Positions 16,873 through 25,979 of a DNA stretch of 64,000 nt are shown here, piece after piece. Below the pieces are notes generated by a model. It saw only the letters and a list, made by a program, of their open reading frames with translations. It made no database searches and had not been told where the DNA came from. The stretch covers positions 62,001-126,000 of the forward strand of contig NZ_JPJE01000005.1 in the NCBI RefSeq assembly GCF_000765215.1, given 5' to 3'. Every line of letters starts with the position of its first letter. Positions within the stretch are counted from its first letter, which is position 1. This stretch comes from Eubacterium sp. ER2. GTDB lineage: Bacteria; Bacillota; Clostridia; Lachnospirales; Lachnospiraceae. The position numbers and the translations under genes are program-made.

Positions 16873-17253
16873 ATGGACAGCTACATGATTTTGACTAACA
16901 ATCCGCTTGCGGCCCGGAAGCTGGAAGGGCGCAGGAGGGTATGTTATATATCCGTTCCCTATGAGGAACTTCTAAGAGAGGCGGAGAAAAAGATCTGCCA
17001 GGGCTACAGGCTTCTGTCGCACCCCCTGTCGGGGAGTGTGAAGCCGAAGGAGACACCATACAAATCGGTCATGCTGAGCGGGAAGAAGGAGGAGGTGGAC
17101 CCGCAGTCCGTCAGGCTGATCGAGGCGGCCATACAGACCTGTGAGAAATTCACAGACCGACAGAAGAGCTACGGGCAGGAGGTGTACGAAGACTTTCAGC
17201 TCATTGACTGGACTCTGCTGGAGAGTGCAATGGAGTCGGCGGACGTATGGTAG
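16873..17253 (+). CDS. grdX: GrdX family protein
   Basis: 126 aa, starting at the ATG at 16873 behind GGAGAGAAGAGG (upstream in-frame codons would overlap the terminator). GrdX is a small cytoplasmic protein found at the head of glycine/sarcosine/betaine reductase operons; its role is unknown. The N-terminus MILTNNP is typical. No catalytic motif is visible. Its position directly behind the riboswitch ties it to glycine-induced expression. Confidence 0.85.
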   Translation: MDSYMILTNNPLAARKLEGRRRVCYISVPYEELLREAEKKICQGYRLLSHPLSGSVKPKETPYKSVMLSGKKEEVDPQSVRLIEAAIQTCEKFTDRQKSYGQEVYEDFQLIDWTLLESAMESADVW

Positions 17254-17335
17254 ACCCGTCATTGAGAGGCAGCGAAAAGCTGCGGGAAATCATGGCAAGC
17301 AATCATAGCGTAGAAGAGCAAGGAGGTAAAGAAAC

Positions 17336-18616
17336 GTGAGATTAGAAATGGGCCACATTTACATCAGGGATATCCAGTTTGCGGACGAGAGCAGAATTCA
17401 GGACGGTGTCCTTTATGTGTCAAAGGAGGAGCTGGAAAAGACAGCTCTGGAGGATGAGAAGATCAAGGCAGTGTCCTTTGATATTGCCCGCCCGGGCGAG
17501 TCTGTCCGCATCACACCTGTGAAGGACGTGATCGAGCCCAGAGTAAAAGTGGAAGGAAGAGGAGGCGTATTCCCGGGAGTGATCTCCAAGGTAGACACAG
17601 TGGGAAGCGGAAAGACATACGCACTCAAGGGCATGGCTGTAGTGACAGCGGGACGCATTGTCGGCTTCCAGGAAGGCATTATCGACATGACAGGGCCGGG
17701 AGCACAGTACACACCCTTCTCCCAGACACTCAACCTGGTGATGGTGTGCGAGCCGGTTGATGATATCAAACAGCATGACTATGAGAAGGCAGTCAGATTT
17801 GCCGGATTCAGAGTGGCGGCCTACATTGGGGAACTTGCCCGCAGCCTGACACCGGATGAGACAAAAGTATATGAGACATGCACCATCAAGGAGGGACTGG
17901 AGAAATATCCGGAGCTCCCCAGAGTTGCCTATGTGCAGATGCTGCAGAGCCAGGGGCTTCTCCACGACACCTATGTGTACGGAGTGGACGCAAAGAAGAT
18001 CGTTCCCACGATCTTAAGCCCTACAGAGATCATGGACGGCGCTATCGTGTCTGGAAACTGTGTGTCCGCATGCGACAAGAATCCTACCTATGTACATCAG
18101 AACAACCCGGTTGTGCACGACCTGTTTGAAGAGCACGGAAAGACTCTGAACTTTGTGTGCCAGATCATCACCAACGAGAACGTGTACCTGGCAGACAAGC
18201 AGCGTTCCTCCGACTGGACGGCTAAGCTGTGCAAGATGCTGGATCTGGACGGCGTCATCGTATCCCAGGAAGGATTCGGAAACCCGGATACAGACCTGAT
18301 CATGAACTGTAAGAAGATCGAGGCAGAGGGCGTGAAGACAGTCATCATCACAGACGAGTACGCCGGACGGGATGGAAAGTCACAGTCTCTGGCAGATGCG
18401 GACGCGGCTGCAGACGCCGTTGTCACAGGCGGAAACGCAAACGAAGTGATCATTCTGCCTAAACTTGACAAGGTGATCGGCACACTGGACTATGTGACAA
18501 AGATCGCAGGTGCCAGCGAGGAGACGCTCCGGGAGGACGGATCTTTGGAGGTGGAGCTCCAGGTTATCACAGGAGCTACCAACGAGACAGGATTTAACAA
18601 GCTGAGCGCAAGATAG
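17336..18616 (+). CDS. grdE: Glycine reductase complex component B, alpha/beta subunit precursor
   Basis: 426 aa from GTG 17336 (MRLEMGHIYIRD, matching GrdE N-termini), with AAGGAGG upstream. The proprotein is cleaved to yield a pyruvoyl group that binds glycine as a Schiff base. The cleavage motif GNCVSACDKNPTY contains Cys242, at the position of the known GrdE cleavage cysteine, so processing should give subunits of about 25 and 20 kDa. It works with GrdB, encoded 19 bp downstream, to hand the carboxymethyl group to the selenocysteine of GrdA. Confidence 0.95.
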   Translation: MRLEMGHIYIRDIQFADESRIQDGVLYVSKEELEKTALEDEKIKAVSFDIARPGESVRITPVKDVIEPRVKVEGRGGVFPGVISKVDTVGSGKTYALKGMAVVTAGRIVGFQEGIIDMTGPGAQYTPFSQTLNLVMVCEPVDDIKQHDYEKAVRFAGFRVAAYIGELARSLTPDETKVYETCTIKEGLEKYPELPRVAYVQMLQSQGLLHDTYVYGVDAKKIVPTILSPTEIMDGAIVSGNCVSACDKNPTYVHQNNPVVHDLFEEHGKTLNFVCQIITNENVYLADKQRSSDWTAKLCKMLDLDGVIVSQEGFGNPDTDLIMNCKKIEAEGVKTVIITDEYAGRDGKSQSLADADAAADAVVTGGNANEVIILPKLDKVIGTLDYVTKIAGASEETLREDGSLEVELQVITGATNETGFNKLSAR

Positions 18617-18635
18617 AAGGGAGGACATACAGGAA

Positions 18636-19946
18636 ATGAGTAAGATCAAAGTTGTACATTATATCAATCAGTTCTTCGCTAATATCGGCGGAGAGGAGAA
18701 AGCGGACTACCCGGCAGAGATCCGCGTGGGTGAGGTCGTAGGACCCGGACTTGCGTTCAATATGAACTTTAAGGACGAGGCGGAGATCATTGCAACGATA
18801 GTGTGCGGTGACTCCTATTTCAATGAGAACCTGGAGAAGGCAAAGGCAGACATCCTGGCCATGGTAAAGGAGCAGGCTCCGGACGTATTCATCGCAGGAC
18901 CGGCTTTCAATGCAGGACGCTACGGCGTGGCCTGCGGCACCATCGCGGCAGCTGTCCAGGAAGAGCTGGGCATCCCTGCAGTGACAGGAATGTACGTGGA
19001 GAACCCGGGCGCGGATATGTTTAAGGATCAGGTCTACATGATCTCCACAAAGAACAGCGCAGCAGGCATGAGAGCGGCAGTGGGCAAGATGGCTCCCCTG
19101 GCCCTGAAGCTGGCAAGAGGTGAGAAGATCGGCGCTTCCTGCGAGGAAGGGTATATGCCGAACGGCGTCAGGGTAAACTTCTTCGAGAAGGAGAGAGGTT
19201 CAAAGCGCGCTGTGAACATGCTCCTTAAGAAGCTGGCGGACAAGCCTTTCGAGACAGAGTATCCCATGCCCAGCTTTGACAAGGTGGCTCCCAATCCGGC
19301 AGTGAAGGATCTGGCCCACGCAAAGATCGCCCTTGTCACATCCGGCGGTATTGTTCCCAAGGGAAATCCGGACCACATTGAGAGTTCCAGTGCTTCCCAC
19401 TACGGTGAGTACGATATAGCAGGCGTCATGGATCTGACAGCCGAGACATACGAGACGGCTCACGGCGGATACGATCCGGTCTATGCCAATGAGGACGCAG
19501 ACAGGGTGCTTCCTGTGGACGTGCTCAGAGACATGGAGAAGGAAGGAAAGATCGGCGAGCTTCATCATCTCTTCTATACAACAACAGGAAACGGTACAGC
19601 CGTTGCATCTGCCAAGGCTTTTGCGGACGAGTTTTCACAGAAACTGAAGGCGGACGGCGTGGACGCAGTTATCCTGACCTCCACATGAGGCACCTGTACT
19701 CGTTGCGGTGCAACGATGGTGAAAGAAATTGAGAGGGCTGGCATTCCGGTAGTACACATCTGTACAGTAACACCGATCTCCATGACCGTAGGAGCCAACA
19801 GGATCGTTCCGGCTATCGCGATCCCCCATCCCCTTGGTAATCCGGCCTTAAGCCACGAGGAGGAGAAAGAACTCCGCCGCCATATCGTGGAGAAAGCCCT
19901 GACAGCTCTCACAACAGAGGTGGACGGCCAGACCATTTTCGATTAA
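18636..19946 (+). CDS. grdB: Glycine reductase component B gamma subunit, selenoprotein (UGA read as Sec)
   Basis: 436 aa when the in-frame TGA at 19686-19688 is read as selenocysteine (Sec351). The motif around it is TSTUGTCTRC, the U-x-x-C redox/selenoether site of GrdB. The frame continues without interruption for another 86 codons with clear family similarity (VVHICTVTPISMTVGANRIVP). A hairpin suitable as bacterial SECIS follows the TGA by 11 nt. Standard gene calling would split it into two ORFs (18636-19688 and a fragment from about 19716). It cleaves the C-N bond of glycine bound to GrdE. Confidence 0.96.
19686..19716 (+). promoter_or_regulatory. UGA selenocysteine codon and SECIS hairpin of grdB
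   Basis: After the TGA (19686-19688), TCGTTGC (19700-19706) pairs perfectly with GCAACGA (19710-19716) around a GGT loop. Bacterial SECIS elements sit at this distance and are read by SelB. Confidence 0.8.
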
Positions 19947-19978
19947 AATGAAAACAAAAAGAAAAGGAGATGTTACCG

Positions 19979-20923
19979 ATGAGCAAAGTTTATGACGTGA
20001 TCATCCTGGGCGCAGGCCCCGGTGGTCTGGCGGCAGGACTGTACGCAGGAAGAAGCCGCCTTTCCACACTGGTCATCGAGAAGGGCCAGGACGGAGGACA
20101 GATCGCCATCACGGATGACATTGAGAACTATCCCGGCCAGATGGTGGAAGGGGAGTCAGGACCTTCCCTGATCGCAAGAATGACACAGCAGGTGGAGAAG
20201 TTCGGCGCAGAGCGCGTTGCCGACACCATCAATGCAGTGGATTTCAGCGGCGAGATCAAGATCCTGAAGAGTGCGAAAAATGAGTACCAGGCAAAAAATG
20301 TGATCATTGCCACCGGCGCTTACGCACGCCCCATCGGATGCAAGGGCGAGGCTGAGTTCAGAGGAAAAGGCGTATCCTACTGCGCTACCTGCGATGCCAA
20401 CTTCTTTGAGGATCTGGAAGTGTTTGTCGTAGGAGGAGGCGACTCCGCAGTGGAGGAGGCCATGTACCTGACAAAATTCGCCAGAAAAGTTACCATCATC
20501 CACAGAAGAGACGAGCTGCGCGCAGCCAAATCCATCCAGGAGAAGGCCTTCGCGAACCCGAAGATCGAGTTCTTCTGGGACAGCGTTGTGGAGGAGTTAG
20601 GAGGAGACGACATCCTCCAGTGGATGAAGGTGAAGAATGTCAAGACCGGCGAAGTGAGAACTGTGGAGGCGGACGAGGAAGACGGCATGTTCGGCGTGTT
20701 CGGCTTTATCGGAACCGTTCCCAACTCCAAGCTGTTTGAGGGCATCCTGGATATGGACGAGAGAGGCTATATCCGCACCGATGAGGACATGCACACAAAT
20801 ATTCCCAATGTCTACGCAGTGGGAGATGTCCGCATCAAGAGCCTCCGTCAGGTTGTGACGGCAGCTGCGGATGGAGCCATCGCCGCTGTACAGGTGGAGA
20901 GAAGCCTGTCCGATTATTTTTAG
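19979..20923 (+). CDS. trxB: Thioredoxin reductase of the glycine reductase operon
   Basis: 314 aa from ATG 19979; an in-frame ATG at 19970 is too close to the ribosome site AAGGAG. FAD-binding GAGPGGLAAG (about 11-20), redox-active CATC (Cys135/Cys138), NADPH-binding GGGDSAVEEA, and a C-terminal AVGDVR FAD motif are present. It passes electrons from NADPH to the thioredoxin encoded next, which re-reduces the selenoprotein after each glycine turnover. Confidence 0.95.
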   Translation: MSKVYDVIILGAGPGGLAAGLYAGRSRLSTLVIEKGQDGGQIAITDDIENYPGQMVEGESGPSLIARMTQQVEKFGAERVADTINAVDFSGEIKILKSAKNEYQAKNVIIATGAYARPIGCKGEAEFRGKGVSYCATCDANFFEDLEVFVVGGGDSAVEEAMYLTKFARKVTIIHRRDELRAAKSIQEKAFANPKIEFFWDSVVEELGGDDILQWMKVKNVKTGEVRTVEADEEDGMFGVFGFIGTVPNSKLFEGILDMDERGYIRTDEDMHTNIPNVYAVGDVRIKSLRQVVTAAADGAIAAVQVERSLSDYF

Positions 20924-20966
20924 AGACCAGGAAAAACATCTGGAAAGAAAAGGAGAGCAGAGAACA

Positions 20967-21284
20967 ATGATTGATGTAGATAAGACCACATTTGAAGAAG
21001 AAGTGCTGAAAGCTGACGGATATGTATTCGTTGATTTCTATGGAGACGGCTGTGTGCCCTGCCAGGCTCTTATGCCGAAGGTACATGAGTTTGCAGACAC
21101 GTACGGGGACAAGATCAAATTCACATCCCTGAACACCACAAAGGCGCGCCGCCTTGCCATTTCCCAGAAAGTTCTGGGACTTCCGGTAATGGCCATCTAC
21201 AAGGATGGAGAGAAAGTCGAGGAGCTTGTAAAAGACGACTGCACACCGGAGAGCATTGAAGCGATGATTAAGAAATATCTTTAA
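20967..21284 (+). CDS. trxA: Thioredoxin of the glycine reductase operon
   Basis: 105 aa, ATG 20967 behind AAGGAG. The active site is GCVPC (Cys29-Cys32) in place of the usual WCGPC. Loss of the tryptophan and a changed dipeptide are typical of thioredoxins dedicated to glycine reductase. Other thioredoxin features (FVDFYGDG strand, cis-proline in LGLPVMAIY) are kept. It reduces the oxidised selenoprotein GrdA and is regenerated by TrxB. Confidence 0.93.
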   Translation: MIDVDKTTFEEEVLKADGYVFVDFYGDGCVPCQALMPKVHEFADTYGDKIKFTSLNTTKARRLAISQKVLGLPVMAIYKDGEKVEELVKDDCTPESIEAMIKKYL

Positions 21285-21338
21285 TCATAAAAATTTTAAA
21301 GCAGCAAAAAACAACATAAGAAAGGAGAACGCATAATT

Positions 21339-21809
21339 ATGGCTATTTTGGAAAACAAAAAAGTGATAGTTATCGGAGACCGTGACGGAATTCCGGGACC
21401 TGCCATTGCCGAGTGTGTAAAGACGGCTGGCGGGGAAGTGGTATTCGCGTCCACGGAATGCTTCGTCTGAACGAGCGCAGGCGCAATGGATCTGGAAAAC
21501 CAGAAGAGAGTAAAGGAGTTTGCTGACGAGTACGGCCCGGAGAACCTTGTTGTAGTTCTCGGAGCTGCAGAGGGCGAGGCTGCAGGTCTTGCAGCTGAGA
21601 CTGTTACAGCAGGAGATCCTACTTTCGCAGGTCCATTGACAGGAGTCCAGCTTGGACTTCAGGTTTATCACGTATGCGAGCCGGAGATGAAGGAAGAATT
21701 TGACGAGGCTGTCTATGATGAGCAGATCAGCATGATGGAGATGGTTCTCGATGTAGATGATATCATTTCCGAGATGACAGCTATCAGAGAGCAATATTGT
21801 AAATTCTAG
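21339..21809 (+). CDS. grdA: Glycine reductase selenoprotein A (UGA read as Sec)
   Basis: 156 aa when TGA 21468-21470 is read as selenocysteine (Sec44). The motif is ECFVUTSAGAMD, the CxxU active site of GrdA, at the residue number known for this protein. The start ATG 21339 follows AAAGGAG. Without recoding, only a C-terminal fragment from 21486 would be called. GrdA carries the carboxymethyl-selenoether from component B to component C, where ketene/acetyl transfer occurs. Confidence 0.97.
21468..21483 (+). promoter_or_regulatory. UGA selenocysteine codon of grdA with putative SECIS region
   Basis: TGA (21468-21470) is followed by a GCGC-AG-GCGC element that can form a short hairpin. This structure is less convincing than the one in grdB; the Sec assignment rests mainly on the CxxU motif and the continued open frame. 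Confidence 0.55.
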
Positions 21810-21877
21810 GAGGGCGGGGCGGTGTCACCCCGCCGCTCTGCTTATTATGATAAAAAAAGAAGAAAGGGGAAAAACCC

Positions 21878-23416
21878 ATGAACAGTGTGATCAAAGGGGC
21901 AAGCTATATTTTAGTACATACACCGGATATGGTTTTGTATAACGGAACAACACAGACGACAGAGCGCATCGTCAATCCTGAGTCGGAGTATCTGAAGGAA
22001 GTGCCGGAAAAACTCCGCTCATATGAGGAGGCGGTATCCTACTGGCCAAACCAGACCTATATCGGCAACGTCCATCCGGAGGAGCTGGCGGAAGTGGAAT
22101 TCCCCTGGTACGACAAGAAGATGGAAGGGGCGGACCGCTACGGAAAATTTGGCGAGATCATGCCTGAGGAAGAGTTCCTCCTCCTTGTGCAGGCCAGCGA
22201 CATGTTCGAGGTGGTAAGACTGGAGAAGGGATTTGTCGCAGCCCATAAGGAAGCGCTGGCAAAAGATCCGGTGATCACAGAAGAAATCCTGGAAAGAGTG
22301 CACGAGGGCGTGGAGCTTTCCGAGATCGAGCAGTTTGTAAATGAAGAGCATGCAGAAGGACTGTATTTCGATGGAAAACTGGTGGGCTGTGTGAAGGCCG
22401 CCCACGACATTGACCAGAATCTGTCCGCTCATGTCATGCATGAGAACCTGATGAGCAAGGCATCCAGCGTGCTGGCGCTCCTCTACGCGGTCCGCAACGC
22501 GGGCATCAAAAAGGAGGACGTGGAGTACGTCATCGACTGTGCGGAGGAGGCCTGCGGCGATATGAACCAGAGAGGCGGCGGCAACTTCGCAAAGGCGGCA
22601 GCAGAGGTGGCAGGACTTGTGAACGCCACAGGCTCTGACGCCAGAGGCTTCTGTGCGGCGCCTACCCATGCTGTCATTGAGGCGGCGGCTCTGGTGAAAT
22701 CCGGCGCATACAAGACTGTTGTCGTGACCAGCGGCGGCTGCACGGCCAAGCTTGGTATGAACGGCAAGGACCATGTGAAGAAGGGCCTCCCCATCCTGGA
22801 GGACTGCCTGGGCGGATTTGCCGTTGTCATCACAGAGAACGACGGCGTAAGCCCGGAGATCGACCTTGGCATGCTGGGACGCCACACAGTGGGCACAGGT
22901 TCTGCTCCCCAGGCTGTCATCGGCAGTCTTGTAGCGGATCCTCTGGACAGAGCGGGCATGAAGATCCCGGATATCGACAAGTATTCACCGGAGATGCAGA
23001 ACCCGGATATCACCAAACCGGCGGGAGCCGGAGATGTGCCTCTTGCCAACTACAAGATGATCGGCGCTCTGGCTGTGAAGAGAGGAGAGCTGGACCGCAA
23101 GGAGCTGGCAGACTTTACAAAGAAGCACGGACTGACCGGCTGGGCGCCCACCCAGGGACATATTCCCTCCGGTGTGCCTTACATCGGCGTTGCCAGGGAG
23201 GATATCCTGGAAGGAAAGATCAAGAATGCCATGATCATCGGAAAGGGAAGCCTCTTCCTTGGCCGTATGACCAATCTTTTTGACGGCGTGTCTTTCGTGA
23301 TCCACGGAAACACGGCAGAGCAGGAGAAGAAAGAGAGCGGCGTCTCCGAAGAGGAAGTAAAAGGGCTGATCGCAAAAGCTATGAAAGAATTTGCAGCAGC
23401 GCTTCTGGCAGAGTAA
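21878..23416 (+). CDS. grdC: Glycine/sarcosine/betaine reductase component C, beta subunit
   Basis: 512 aa. The C-terminal part resembles ketoacyl-ACP synthase III-like thiolase folds (GGGNFAKAAAEVAG, VVVTSGGCTAKLGMNGKDH). With GrdD it converts the carboxymethyl-selenoether on GrdA to an enzyme-bound acetyl thioester and releases it as acetyl phosphate, giving ATP via acetate kinase. AGAAAGGGG precedes the ATG. grdD follows after 13 bp. Confidence 0.95.
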   Translation: MNSVIKGASYILVHTPDMVLYNGTTQTTERIVNPESEYLKEVPEKLRSYEEAVSYWPNQTYIGNVHPEELAEVEFPWYDKKMEGADRYGKFGEIMPEEEFLLLVQASDMFEVVRLEKGFVAAHKEALAKDPVITEEILERVHEGVELSEIEQFVNEEHAEGLYFDGKLVGCVKAAHDIDQNLSAHVMHENLMSKASSVLALLYAVRNAGIKKEDVEYVIDCAEEACGDMNQRGGGNFAKAAAEVAGLVNATGSDARGFCAAPTHAVIEAAALVKSGAYKTVVVTSGGCTAKLGMNGKDHVKKGLPILEDCLGGFAVVITENDGVSPEIDLGMLGRHTVGTGSAPQAVIGSLVADPLDRAGMKIPDIDKYSPEMQNPDITKPAGAGDVPLANYKMIGALAVKRGELDRKELADFTKKHGLTGWAPTQGHIPSGVPYIGVAREDILEGKIKNAMIIGKGSLFLGRMTNLFDGVSFVIHGNTAEQEKKESGVSEEEVKGLIAKAMKEFAAALLAE

Positions 23417-23429
23417 AGGAGGGTGGAAC

Positions 23430-24581
23430 ATGGCTGATCACATTGAAAAAATAATCGCCTCCACCTTTATGGAAATGGCAGAGGGGCTGGAGAGCGGCCG
23501 GTTCGGGAAAAAGCCCAAGATCGCTCTCACCGGTATGGGAAGCGAACACGGTGAGGAGAACGCTATGGAGGCAGCTGTGGCCGCCGCAAAGGAGGGGATT
23601 GATGTCTTCTACATCGGCACTCTTGAGGCGGAAGGCGTGACCACTGTCAAAGTGGCTGACGAGGAGGAAGGACACAAAAAGATGGAGGAGCTCCTGAAGA
23701 ACAAGGAAGTGGACGGGGCTGTCACCATGCATTTTCCTTTCCCTATCGGCGTCTCCACTGTGGGCCGGGCCGTCACCCCCGCGAAGGGAAGGGAGATGTT
23801 TGTGGCCACCACTACAGGCACCTCCAGCGCGGACCGCATTGAAGGGATGATCAAAAATGCTATTTACGGCATCATTGCAGCAAAAGCCTGCGGAAAGAAG
23901 CATCCCACAGTCGGGATTCTGAATGTGGACGGGGCGCGCCAGACGGAGATCGCCCTGAAACAGCTGAAAGAGAACGGATATGATATTACATTTGCCGAGT
24001 CGGCGAGGGCAGACGGCGGGTGCGTCATGAGGGGAAATGACGTACTCCAGGGATCTGCGGATATTATGGTATGTGACTCGCTGTCCGGAAATATCCTGAT
24101 CAAGATGCTCTCCTCCTTCACAACAGGAGGAAGCTATGAGGCATCCGGATTTGGATATGGCCCTGGTATTGGGGAAAATTATGAGCAGCTGGTGCTGATC
24201 ATTTCCAGGGCTTCCGGGGCGCCCCTCATCAAGGGTGCGTTGAATTATGCGGCTGATCTTTTGAGAGGAAAAGTCTTTGACATTGCGAAGGAAGAGTTTG
24301 CGGCAGCAGAAAAAGCGGGCCTGAAAGAGATACTGGCAGCGAGAAAAGCGTCTGCAAAGCCTGCGGAGCAGGAGGAAGTGAAGGCGCCGGCCAAGGAACC
24401 GGTGACATCACAGATCGCAGGGATCGAGATCATGGATCTGGAGGACGGCGTGCGGGCTCTCTGGAAGCTGGGGATTTATGCGGAGAGCGGCATGGGCTGT
24501 ACAGGGCCTATCATCCTGGTGTCCGATGCCAACCTGGGCAGAGCTCAGGAGGAGCTGAAGAAGGCCGGATATATCAACTAA
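23430..24581 (+). CDS. grdD: Glycine/sarcosine/betaine reductase component C, alpha subunit
   Basis: 383 aa from ATG 23430 (GGAGGGTGG upstream). It is related to phosphate acyltransferases (PlsX-like). The acetyl-carrying cysteine is in SGMGCTGP (Cys357), near the known Cys359 of characterised GrdD. It completes acetyl phosphate formation with GrdC. An Ala/Lys/Glu-rich linker (about 300-328) precedes the short C-terminal active-site module. It is the last gene of the operon; a terminator follows. Confidence 0.95.
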   Translation: MADHIEKIIASTFMEMAEGLESGRFGKKPKIALTGMGSEHGEENAMEAAVAAAKEGIDVFYIGTLEAEGVTTVKVADEEEGHKKMEELLKNKEVDGAVTMHFPFPIGVSTVGRAVTPAKGREMFVATTTGTSSADRIEGMIKNAIYGIIAAKACGKKHPTVGILNVDGARQTEIALKQLKENGYDITFAESARADGGCVMRGNDVLQGSADIMVCDSLSGNILIKMLSSFTTGGSYEASGFGYGPGIGENYEQLVLIISRASGAPLIKGALNYAADLLRGKVFDIAKEEFAAAEKAGLKEILAARKASAKPAEQEEVKAPAKEPVTSQIAGIEIMDLEDGVRALWKLGIYAESGMGCTGPIILVSDANLGRAQEELKKAGYIN

Positions 24582-24592
24582 AAGTATAAAGA

Positions 24593-24635
24593 GAGGAGGC
24601 AGCGTCTGGTATGCCGGGACGCCGCCTCCTCTTTT
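24593..24635 (+). terminator. Terminator of the glycine reductase operon
   Basis: GAGGAGGC-A-GCGTC pairs with GACGC-C-GCCTCCTC (13 pairs, one mismatch) and is followed by TTTTGC. Confidence 0.85.
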
Positions 24636-24672
24636 GCTATTGTTTTTGTGTAAGAACAGTCCAAAATCCCTC

Positions 24673-24701
24673 TGTCATTTTTGAAAGGATGGTGTTATAA
24701 T
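24673..24701 (+). promoter_or_regulatory. Promoter of the GNAT-ThrE gene
   Basis: An extended -10, TG-T-TATAAT (TATAAT at 24696-24701), with a weak -35 TGTCAT (24673-24678) 17 bp upstream. Confidence 0.6.
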
Positions 24702-24746
24702 AGGCTGAACTTGTAAATGGAAAGATCAGATAGAGGGACGAAAAGC

Positions 24747-25979
24747 ATGGAAATTCAACAGGTTACACTGCAGAAGACTGCATTTCTCGACTTACTGATG
24801 CTGGCAGATCCCCAGGAGGACATGATAGAGAAGTATCTGGACTCCGGGGATATGTTTGCGTTATACGATGACCAGGGGCAGGTGCAGTCTGTCTGTGTTG
24901 TCTGTCAGATTGGGAAAAGAAAATGTGAGCTGAAGAACCTGGCCACCAGGGAGGAGGCTCAGGGCAGGGGGTATGGCACGGCCCTTGTCCACTATGTGTG
25001 CGAGAAATACAGCTATCAGTGCGACACCATGTATGTGGGGACCGGGAACACGGAGAAGACAATCCGCTTTTACCAGCACTGCGGCTTTGTCCACTCCCAC
25101 ATTGTGCCCGGATTTTTTACAGCCAATTACAGGGAGCCCATCTGGGATGAGGGGGTGCTGCTGACGGACATGATCTACCTGAAAAAGGACCTGAAGACAG
25201 AGGCAGATCCCAAGAAGGTGCTGGATCTGGCCCTGGAGGCGGGGCGCATCCTTTTGAAAAACGGCGGTGAGATTTTCCGTGTGGAGGAGACGATCAAATA
25301 CATATGCGGGCGCTTTCACGTGGATGATGTGGACACGTTTACACTCAGTCATGCCATTATTGTCAGCATCAAGATCGGCGACGGGGACACCTACACCCGG
25401 GTAAAGCATATCCCTTTGTCCTCCTCCCACCTTGGGATCGTGGCGGAGGTGAATGCTCTCTCTCGGGAGATCTCCGCCGGCCTTGTGGGGATAGATGAGG
25501 CCTTTGAGCGCCTGAAGGAGATTGAAGAGATCCCGCCCACGAAGGGCTATCTGCAGATCCTTGCGGCAGGCATGGGAAGCGGATGCTTCGGGTTCCTTCT
25601 GGGGGCGGGCGTGATGGACAGCCTGGCTGCCTTTCTCATAGGCTGCTTCCTGTATGTGTGGGTCCTGGCCTCCAAAAGGCTCCGTATATCCAAGATCATC
25701 GTCAACATCGTGGGAGGCGTGCTCATCACCTTCCTGGCCCTCCTGTTCCGGCATTTCTTCCCGTCTGTCCTTCACCTAGACGGCATGATCATCAGCGGCA
25801 TCATGCCCCTGGTGCCGGGAATGGCTTTTACCAATGCCATCCGGGACATTGCGGACAGCGACTTCCTGTCCGGGACTGTGCGTATGATAGACGCGCTCCT
25901 GGTCTTTGTCTATATTGCTATCGGCGTCGGCTTTACGCTGGGAGCCTACACGAACATCATGGGAGGAGTGGGTATATGA
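24747..25979 (+). CDS. GNAT acetyltransferase fused to ThrE_1/YjjP-type exporter subunit
   Basis: 410 aa from ATG 24747 (GAGGGA upstream; an ATG at 24717 is possible). Residues 1-150 are a GNAT domain: strand CELKNLATREE, then the acetyl-CoA loop QGRGYGTALVHYV and FYQHCGF near the C-terminal end. Residues about 155-255 are the soluble ThrE_1 domain (KVLDLALEAGRILLKNGGEI, LSHAIIVSIKIGDGDTYTRV). Residues about 265-410 hold about five membrane helices with the PLVPG motif. ThrE-type proteins export threonine/serine or, in YjjPB, succinate. The partner ThrE_2/YjjB subunit overlaps downstream. The in-frame fusion is unusual, and the GNAT substrate is unknown. Confidence 0.88.
   Translation: MEIQQVTLQKTAFLDLLMLADPQEDMIEKYLDSGDMFALYDDQGQVQSVCVVCQIGKRKCELKNLATREEAQGRGYGTALVHYVCEKYSYQCDTMYVGTGNTEKTIRFYQHCGFVHSHIVPGFFTANYREPIWDEGVLLTDMIYLKKDLKTEADPKKVLDLALEAGRILLKNGGEIFRVEETIKYICGRFHVDDVDTFTLSHAIIVSIKIGDGDTYTRVKHIPLSSSHLGIVAEVNALSREISAGLVGIDEAFERLKEIEEIPPTKGYLQILAAGMGSGCFGFLLGAGVMDSLAAFLIGCFLYVWVLASKRLRISKIIVNIVGGVLITFLALLFRHFFPSVLHLDGMIISGIMPLVPGMAFTNAIRDIADSDFLSGTVRMIDALLVFVYIAIGVGFTLGAYTNIMGGVGI

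Noticed and set aside
19716-19946. A separate small gene downstream of grdB
   Set aside because: It is the C-terminal part of GrdB after the selenocysteine UGA.
21486-21809. A stand-alone 107-aa protein
   Set aside because: It is the C-terminal part of GrdA after the selenocysteine UGA.
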